Shown here one piece after another: positions 6,566-10,928 of a DNA stretch of 10,928 bases. Made by a program: the position numbers and the translations under genes. The notes below the pieces were generated by a model. The model searched no databases and had not been told where the DNA came from. It saw only the letters and a program-made list of their open reading frames with translations. Each line of letters begins with the position of its first letter. Position 1 is the stretch's first letter. Location of the stretch: contig DASVBK010000197.1 in NCBI GenBank assembly GCA_036375875.1, forward strand, positions 1 to 10,928. The letters run 5' to 3'. This stretch comes from Prado023 sp036375875 (GTDB taxonomy: Bacteria > Actinomycetota > Actinomycetes > S36-B12 > CAIYMF01).

Positions 6566-7726
6566 TCAGGCTCCCGGGGTGCCGCGCAGCAGGCGTCCGC
6601 TGAGCACCTCGCCGAGGCGCTCGTCGAAGAACCCACCCGGCCAGCCGTCCACCAGGTCCCCGTCGGCGTCCACGTCCAGGCGCCGCACGAACGCCGCACC
6701 GGCCTCGTCCTGCTCGACGTAGAGCACGGCGAGGGCTGCCGGGTCGAGCACGCCCTCACGCACCCGCCGCAGCAGCCGCAGCACCAGGTGCTCGGAGTGC
6801 GTCTCGACGAGGACCTGCGCACGCCCGCTGATGACGGTGTCGATGAGCAGGTCGCCGACCGCCGACTGCAGCCGTGGGTGCAGGTGCACCTCGGGCTGCT
6901 CGATCACCATGACCGCGTCGCGGCTGAGCAGCGACTGCACCACGATCGGCAGCACCTGCCCGATCCCGTAGCCGACGGCGCGTGGCGAGACCAGCACGCG
7001 CGGCTCGCGGCGGACGTCCTCGAGGGCCAGCACGGTGAAGTCGCCGGTGGCGACGATGTCGGGGTTGACCGGGTCGAGCAGCCGCACGTGGTAGCCAAGG
7101 CCGAGCCGGTCGCACCAGGCGTTCACCGGGTCCACGAGCTCGCGGCGGGCGCTCAGCAGGGCCGTCATGGCCTCGCCGGCCGGCCCGACGTAGTCGTCGA
7201 CGGCCTGGCCCAGGACCGTGGCGCGCTCGGCGCGCTGGCGCATGGGGCCGAGGAAGTGGACCCGGTCCAGGGTGCCCCAGAACTCGTCGTGGAGGCGATG
7301 GAACAGGGCGACAGCCGGTTGCTCGCCCCACGGCCGCGGCCCGTCGATGACCCCGCGCTCGTCGCCGTCGCGCAGCTCGGTCCGCGAGCGCACCGCCGCT
7401 CGCCGCTGCGCGTCCCAGCGGAAGGCGATGACCGACTCCCTCGGCACCCCGGCCGGCGACTGCCAGCCCAGGCCCAGGGTCATCGGCATCGCGAGGTCGT
7501 GGCGGTGGACCGCCATCCGGAACGAGCCGCCCTCCACCAGGTCGCCGGACATCGTGAGCAGGTCCGGCCGGGCGGCGGTCTGCGCCAGCATCGGCAGCAC
7601 GGACAGGAGGCTGGACTTCCCGGCGGAGTTGGGCCCGAAGATCAGCGTGAGGGGGGCCAGTCCGACCCGCTGCGACGCCGGCGCGAACGAGCGCAGCCCA
7701 CCGAGGACGACATGACCCACGAGCAC
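6566..7726 (-). CDS. AAA/ABC-type ATPase with DUF3696 C-terminus
   Basis: A 386-aa SMC/ABC-like ATPase of the AAA_15/AAA_21 group. Features in order: N-terminal VLGGLRSF strand-turn (7-14), Walker A GPNSAGKSS (31-39), signature-like VGYGIGQVLPIVV (251-263), Walker B with catalytic Glu in AVMVIEQPEVHLHP (271-284, E276), and switch His in VETHSEHL (307-314). DUF3696 covers about 335-378, seen as LYVEQ and then WPGGFFDERLGEVL. The insert between Walker A and signature (45-245) is too short for long coiled coils. Such ATPases occur alone or beside partner genes in defence islands and similar settings. All ATPase residues are intact. Start: GTG at 7726, with TACGCT seven bases upstream; GTG at 7720 is an alternative. 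The downstream effector begins one base after the stop. The operon diverges from the persulfide reductase gene. Confidence 0.88.
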   Translation of the reverse strand: MLVGHVVLGGLRSFAPASQRVGLAPLTLIFGPNSAGKSSLLSVLPMLAQTAARPDLLTMSGDLVEGGSFRMAVHRHDLAMPMTLGLGWQSPAGVPRESVIAFRWDAQRRAAVRSRTELRDGDERGVIDGPRPWGEQPAVALFHRLHDEFWGTLDRVHFLGPMRQRAERATVLGQAVDDYVGPAGEAMTALLSARRELVDPVNAWCDRLGLGYHVRLLDPVNPDIVATGDFTVLALEDVRREPRVLVSPRAVGYGIGQVLPIVVQSLLSRDAVMVIEQPEVHLHPRLQSAVGDLLIDTVISGRAQVLVETHSEHLVLRLLRRVREGVLDPAALAVLYVEQDEAGAAFVRRLDVDADGDLVDGWPGGFFDERLGEVLSGRLLRGTPGA

Positions 7727-7733
7727 GCCGGGC

Positions 7734-7739
7734 AGCGTA
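7734..7739 (-). promoter_or_regulatory. putative -10 element, leaderless start of the ATPase operon
   Basis: On the minus strand TACGCT is followed by seven bases and the GTG at 7726. No Shine-Dalgarno lies in range, so a leaderless message is the simplest reading. It is about 90 bp from the CsoR/CstR-like palindrome of the divergent promoter. Confidence 0.42.
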
Positions 7740-7815
7740 GCCGGCAGCCCCCGCGCGTAGGGTCGTGATGGCCGCCCCAGGTGGTCCCTCCAACGACGGG
7801 ACGCGCGCGACGGCT

Positions 7816-7845
7816 TTGTTCCCTCGATACCCCCGGGGGTATGAT
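7816..7845 (+). promoter_or_regulatory. promoter of the CoADR-rhodanese gene
   Basis: TTGTTC (7816-7821) and TATGAT (7840-7845, one mismatch to TATAAT) are 18 bases apart. The expected start is near 7852, giving a short leader that carries GAGGAG (7863-7868) nine bases before the ATG at 7878. The spacer and the start of the -10 box are occupied by a palindromic operator. Confidence 0.7.
7827..7842. promoter_or_regulatory. CsoR/CstR-type operator, perfect 16-bp palindrome
   Basis: ATACCCCCGGGGGTAT is a perfect inverted repeat with the TACCC...GGGTA pattern known for CsoR/CstR/RcnR-family repressors. It overlaps the -10 box and fills the promoter spacer, so a bound repressor would block RNA polymerase. 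CstR members respond to persulfides and control rhodanese and CoA-disulfide-reductase-like genes; CsoR members respond to Cu(I). The product encoded downstream favours a persulfide sensor. No regulator gene lies in the window. Confidence 0.72.
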
Positions 7846-7877
7846 GGACCATGATCATCAGTGAGGAGCACCCCCCA

Positions 7878-9554
7878 ATGCGCACGATCATCATCGGCGG
7901 CGTCGCAGGCGGCGCCTCGGCCGCGACCAGGCTCCGCCGGCTCGACGAGCAGCACGAGATCATCGTGCTCGAGCGCAGTGGCTACGTGTCCTTCGCCAAC
8001 TGCGGCCTGCCGTACTACATCGGCGGCACGATCGCGGACCGTCGCTCGCTGCTGCTGCAGACGCCCGCCTCGCTGCACCGCCGGTTCGGCCTCGACGTGC
8101 GCGTCAACAGCGAGGTCGTGGCGATCGACCCGCACGCCCGCACCGTCACGGTCCGCGACCTGGCCGACGGGGGCCGGCAGTACTCCGAGCCCTACGACCA
8201 CCTCGTGCTGTCCCCCGGAGCCTCCCCGATCGTCCCGCCGATCCCCGGCGTCGAGCGCGCCCTGACGCTGCGCACCATCGAGGACACCGACCGGATCAAG
8301 CAGCGCGTCGACGACCTGCTCCGGGCGGCTGACTCCAGCGAGGACGGCGTGAGCCACGACCACCACAGCGCGGTCCTGGTGGGCGGCGGGTTCATCGGGC
8401 TGGAGATGGCCGAGAGCCTGCGCGAGCGCGGCCTCGACGTCACGGTGGTGGAGCTCGCGCCGCAGGTCATGGCGCCGCTGGACCCAGAGATGGCCGCCAT
8501 CGTGGCCGCCGAGCTGCGACGCCATGACGTGGCGCTGGCCCTGGGCGTGCAGGTGACCGAGATTCGGCCCGACACCGTGCTGCTCTCCGATGGCCGGGAG
8601 CTCGACGCCGACCTCGTCGTCATGAGCATCGGGGTCCGCCCCGACGTGACGTTGGCGAAGGCCGCGGGGCTCGCTCTCGGCCCGCGCGGTGGCATCCAGG
8701 TCGACGCCCAGATGCGCACCTCGGACCCGCACATCTTCGCCGTCGGCGATGCGGTCGACAAGAGCGACGCCACGACCGGCGAGCCCACCCTCGTGCCGCT
8801 GGCGAACTCCGCCAACCGGCAGGGCCGCCTCGTCGCGGACGTGATCGCCGGGCGGGCGATCCGCTTCGGGGGCGTGCTCGGCACGGCGATCGTCAAGGTG
8901 TTCGACCTGACCGTGGCCGTGACCGGCGTGAACGAGAAGCGGCTGCGCGCCTCGGGTCGCAACCACCGCGCGATCCACACCCACCCCGGCTCGCACGCCG
9001 GGTACTACCCGGGGGCGGAGCGGATCAGCCTCAAGCTGCTGTTCGACCCCAGCACCGGGCAGATCCTGGGTGCCCAGGGAGTCGGGGGCACGGGCACCGA
9101 CAAGCGCATCGACGTGCTCGCCACGGCGATCACCGGGGGGATCCGCGCGGACGAGCTCGCCGATCTCGAGCTGGCCTACGCCCCGCCGTTCGGCTCCGCC
9201 AAGGATCCCGTGAACCAGCTCGGCTACGTGGCGGAGAACCTGATGACCGGGACCACCCACACCATCGGCTGGGACGAGGTGGCCGACACCGGACGCTTCG
9301 TCGTGGACGTGCGCACGCCGGGCGAGCACCGCCGCGGCCATCTGGCGGGCTCGGTGAACCTGCCCCTGGACGAGCTGCGGGAGCGGCACGGGGAGATCCC
9401 GCGCGACGCCGACGGCCGGCCCGCGCCGGTCGCGGTCTACTGCCAGGTGGGCCAGCGCGGGCACACCGCGGCCCGGCTGCTCACCCAGCTCGGCTACGAC
9501 GTGGTGAACCTCGACGGCGGGTGGTTGACGTACTCGCTGGCGACCGCGAGCTGA
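7878..9554 (+). CDS. CoA-disulfide/persulfide reductase with rhodanese domain (CoADR-Rhd, Npsr-like)
   Basis: A 558-aa cytoplasmic flavoprotein that uses NAD(P)H to reduce CoA-persulfide, polysulfide or CoA-disulfide, fused to a sulfur-carrying rhodanese. Order: FAD-binding GGVAGGASAA (7-16); active-site Cys42 in SFANCGLPYY, as in CoADR; NAD(P)H-binding VLVGGGFIGLEMAE (166-179); second FAD motif IFAVGDAV (286-293); dimerisation domain about 330-455 with YYPGAERISLKLLFD and LAYAPPFGSAKDPVNQ; rhodanese about 463-556 with catalytic Cys522 in CQVGQRG. Length and order match NADH-dependent persulfide reductases such as Shewanella Npsr. A His-rich stretch, SHDHHS (159-164), precedes the NAD domain. 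The ATG at 7878 has GAGGAG nine bases upstream and the normal family N-terminus; an in-frame ATG at 7851 would add nine residues. The CsoR/CstR-like operator suggests induction by sulfane sulfur. Confidence 0.93.
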   Translation: MRTIIIGGVAGGASAATRLRRLDEQHEIIVLERSGYVSFANCGLPYYIGGTIADRRSLLLQTPASLHRRFGLDVRVNSEVVAIDPHARTVTVRDLADGGRQYSEPYDHLVLSPGASPIVPPIPGVERALTLRTIEDTDRIKQRVDDLLRAADSSEDGVSHDHHSAVLVGGGFIGLEMAESLRERGLDVTVVELAPQVMAPLDPEMAAIVAAELRRHDVALALGVQVTEIRPDTVLLSDGRELDADLVVMSIGVRPDVTLAKAAGLALGPRGGIQVDAQMRTSDPHIFAVGDAVDKSDATTGEPTLVPLANSANRQGRLVADVIAGRAIRFGGVLGTAIVKVFDLTVAVTGVNEKRLRASGRNHRAIHTHPGSHAGYYPGAERISLKLLFDPSTGQILGAQGVGGTGTDKRIDVLATAITGGIRADELADLELAYAPPFGSAKDPVNQLGYVAENLMTGTTHTIGWDEVADTGRFVVDVRTPGEHRRGHLAGSVNLPLDELRERHGEIPRDADGRPAPVAVYCQVGQRGHTAARLLTQLGYDVVNLDGGWLTYSLATAS

Positions 9555-9562
9555 CGGATCCG

Positions 9563-9600
9563 GGGGCCCGAGCGGGCCCCACGCCGCGCCCGCGGGGCCC
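9563..9600 (+). terminator. terminator region after the CoADR-Rhd gene, alternative hairpins
   Basis: GGGGCCC (9563-9569) pairs with GGGCCCC (9574-9580) over a GAGC loop, eight bases after the stop. A second GGGGCCC (9594-9600) can pair with the same middle arm, so two mutually exclusive 7-bp stems are possible. No T tract follows. Confidence 0.5.
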
Positions 9601-9607
9601 AACATGC

Positions 9608-9635
9608 TGGTCAATCGGCGCGCGTGGGGTACGGT
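9608..9635 (+). promoter_or_regulatory. cspA: putative cspA promoter
   Basis: TGGTCA (9608-9613) and TACGGT (9630-9635) are spaced by 16 bases in the gap between the CoADR-Rhd and cspA genes. A start near 9642 would give a leader of about 60 bases, fitting cold-shock genes, which usually have structured leaders. The -35 match is modest. Confidence 0.42.
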
Positions 9636-9679
9636 GGTCGCGCTGTTGAACGTATGACGTGGGCAGCAGTTCATTCACA

Positions 9680-9696
9680 GAGGTACAGGAGTACTC
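9680..9696 (+). promoter_or_regulatory. cspA: cspA ribosome binding site in a small hairpin
   Basis: GTAC (9683-9686) can pair with GTAC (9691-9694), leaving AGGA (9687-9690), the core of the Shine-Dalgarno, as the loop. GA (9680-9681) with TC (9695-9696) can extend the stem around one bulged G. AGGAG ends ten bases before the ATG. The stem is short, so a regulatory role is only possible. Confidence 0.38.
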
Positions 9697-9701
9697 GCAC
9701 C

Positions 9702-9905
9702 ATGGCACAAGGCACCGTCAAGTGGTTCAACGCCGAGAAGGGGTACGGCTTCATCGCCCCCGACGACGGCTCCGCAGACGTCTTCGTTCACTACAGCGCC
9801 ATCCAGTCCAGCGGCTACCGGTCGCTCGAGGAGGAGCAGCGCGTCGAGTTCGAGGTCACCCAGGGTCAGAAGGGCCCGCAGGCGGACCAGGTTCGCCCGA
9901 TCTGA
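9702..9905 (+). CDS. cspA: cold-shock protein, CspA family
   Basis: A 67-aa single cold-shock (OB-fold) domain that binds single-stranded RNA and DNA and acts as an RNA chaperone. RNP1 is KGYGFI (13-18), RNP2 is VFVHY (27-31), and the nucleic-acid-binding aromatic residues of VKWFN (6-10) are present. The C-terminal KGPQADQVRPI closely resembles mycobacterial CspA. The size is normal and the protein complete. The ATG at 9702 has AGGAG at 9687-9691. The gene stands alone, with its own promoter region and a strong terminator just behind. High confidence from near-full-length similarity. Confidence 0.97.
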   Translation: MAQGTVKWFNAEKGYGFIAPDDGSADVFVHYSAIQSSGYRSLEEEQRVEFEVTQGQKGPQADQVRPI

Positions 9906-9923
9906 CGCCACCACCACGGCTTC

Positions 9924-9967
9924 CCGAAGGGGCCCGCGATCCCGACCGGATCGTTGGGCCCCTTCGG
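9924..9967 (+). terminator. strong hairpin terminator of cspA
   Basis: A 12-bp perfect outer stem, CCGAAGGGGCCC (9924-9935) with GGGCCCCTTCGG (9956-9967), encloses a 6-bp inner stem, CGATCC (9937-9942) with GGATCG (9948-9953), and a CGACC loop. It starts 18 bases after the cspA stop. No long T tract follows, as is usual in actinobacteria. Confidence 0.85.
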
Positions 9968-10056
9968 CGTTCCCACGGTCGGCGTTCTCGTCGACTTGGC
10001 GTTCCCGCCCGATCATGTCCGCGGCCGATGGCGTTCTCGTCGGATGGGCGTTCCCC
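9966..10056. repeat. cluster of five direct GGCGTTC repeats
   Basis: GGCGTTC followed by C or T and then C occurs at 9966, 9981, 9998, 10030 and 10047. The steps are 15, 17, 32 and 17 bases, roughly multiples of 16. Two copies of a 27-base unit (9981-10007 and 10030-10056) match at 23 of 27 positions, 49 bases apart. The cluster fills the gap between cspA and the convergent membrane-protein gene, and its first copy overlaps the terminator tail. Function is unknown; it may be a protein-binding array, a duplicated spacer or a dispersed genomic repeat. Confidence 0.6.
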
Positions 10057-10078
10057 GGCAGCTTGGGCGCCGGAGCGA

Positions 10079-10924
10079 TCAACCGGCCCGGCGGGCGCTG
10101 CGCAGGGCGATCGCTGAGACGGCCATCGTGGCCAGCCCGCCGACCAGCAGGGCCGGTGCCGGGCCGAGCTGGCCACCGGCCACGGACGCAGCCAGGGCGG
10201 TGGCCGCCGCGGCGCCGAGGGCCAACCATCCGTTGGCCCGGCCGCGCAGGAAGGCCAGCAGGCCAACCAGCGTGACCCCGGCCAGGGCCGCCCGGACCCA
10301 CCAGAGCATCGCGCCCTGCGCCATGCCCACGGCGCCGGCCAGGGCGAGCCCGGTGCCCACGACCACCGCGGTGCGCCGGCCGCGAGCCAGCCGAGCGCCG
10401 GCCGCAGCCCAGGCCAGGCCCAGCATGGCCAGGACGATCCACGTCCACGGCGCGCCGGGCACGAGCAGCCAGGCGGCCCACGTCGCCGCCAGCAGCACGC
10501 CGGTCTCCGACAGCGGGGTGCGGGCCACCACAGCCACGAGCAGCATCGCCAGCACGGCGGCGGCCGCGTGCAGGACCGCCGGGCCGCCGCCGCCCTGACG
10601 GATGTCGAGCCCGAGCGCGGAGGCGGTCAGCACCAGGCCCATCCCGGCGGTGAGCAGCGCGGAGACGGCGCGACGCCGTTCCGGCCCCGGGCGGCGCCGC
10701 CACGGCAGCCGCACGAACAACCCGGTGGCCAGCAGCGCGACGCTCGTCAGCGCCACCGCGGCGGCCCGCAGGGCAAGGTCCCAATCGGCCCAGGCGCGCA
10801 GGGCCACCCCGCCGGCGGCCAGCACCACCAGCCCCGCGCCGACGTAGATGCCGAGCTCGGCGGCCGCGCGGCGGCTGAGCAGCGGTGCACCCAACCCGGC
10901 GGAGGTACCGTCCCCGGGCCGCAC
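10079..10924 (-). CDS. polytopic membrane protein, possibly N-terminally incomplete
   Basis: A 281-aa protein made almost entirely of Ala/Leu/Val/Gly-rich hydrophobic segments; I count about ten membrane helices separated by short Arg-rich loops. The first segment, AAELGIYVGAGLVVLAAGG, resembles DUF2157-like actinobacterial membrane proteins, but this is a weak match and no function can be given. The GTG at 10924 is four bases from the window edge and the frame stays open to the edge, so the true start may lie outside. No catalytic or metal-binding motif is seen. It is convergent with cspA across the GGCGTTC repeat cluster. Coding potential is supported by the uninterrupted frame and the regular helix-loop pattern. 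Confidence 0.72.
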   Translation of the reverse strand: MRPGDGTSAGLGAPLLSRRAAAELGIYVGAGLVVLAAGGVALRAWADWDLALRAAAVALTSVALLATGLFVRLPWRRRPGPERRRAVSALLTAGMGLVLTASALGLDIRQGGGGPAVLHAAAAVLAMLLVAVVARTPLSETGVLLAATWAAWLLVPGAPWTWIVLAMLGLAWAAAGARLARGRRTAVVVGTGLALAGAVGMAQGAMLWWVRAALAGVTLVGLLAFLRGRANGWLALGAAAATALAASVAGGQLGPAPALLVGGLATMAVSAIALRSARRAG

Positions 10925-10928
10925 CGTG

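Noticed and set aside
7827..7842. Palindrome at 7827-7842 considered as a transcription terminator for the divergent region.
   Set aside because: The 16-bp palindrome has no loop, sits within a promoter spacer, and matches a known repressor-site pattern better.
6756..9674. 972-codon minus-strand open frame across the CoADR-Rhd gene and the ATPase.
   Set aside because: It is antisense to a clear flavoprotein and out of frame with the ATPase; no motifs.
9966..10056. Direct repeats considered as a CRISPR array.
   Set aside because: Units are only 7-9 bases with 8-25-base gaps and there are no cas genes; this is not a CRISPR pattern.

Overview
The window is very GC-rich and its proteins look actinobacterial: a Mycobacterium-like CspA, an actinobacterial-type ArgS, and promoters of the TANNNT type. 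The genus cannot be fixed from the sequence. Nothing resembles a plasmid, phage or insertion sequence, and base composition is even throughout. No gene-free stretch exceeds about 175 bases.

Left part (1-3691). On the minus strand lie argS (arginyl-tRNA synthetase) and, one codon after its stop, the start of a YihY/BrkB-family membrane protein that runs off the left edge. Divergent from argS is a tRNA-Arg with anticodon CCG, so a charging enzyme and one of its substrates share a 171-bp control region. A GC-rich hairpin separates the tRNA from a convergent M20-family zinc dipeptidase.

Middle (3776-7726). Three further minus-strand genes follow. The first encodes a membrane-anchored, cysteine-rich protein with a trypsin-like fold whose catalytic His and Ser positions appear substituted, so it is probably a pseudoprotease. 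Upstream of it, behind a strong hairpin, is a tightly coupled two-gene operon: a DUF3696-type AAA/ABC ATPase followed by a 353-aa protein of unknown function with an HDR motif in a possible phospholipase-D-like C-terminal half. This pair has the layout of a two-gene defence (ATPase plus effector) module and is the best candidate here for an undescribed system.

Right part (7727-10928). Divergent from the ATPase operon is a flavin disulfide/persulfide reductase fused to a rhodanese domain (CoADR-Rhd, Npsr-like). Its promoter carries a perfect 16-bp palindrome of the CsoR/CstR type between -35 and -10, suggesting induction by sulfane sulfur (or copper) through a regulator encoded elsewhere. Next is a CspA-type cold-shock protein with a structured leader and a long terminator, then a cluster of GGCGTTC repeats. 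Last is a convergent polytopic membrane protein that reaches the right edge.

Several minus-strand genes (argS, the pseudoprotease, the ATPase) share the pattern TANNNT, then 6-7 bases, then the start codon, as expected for leaderless transcripts.
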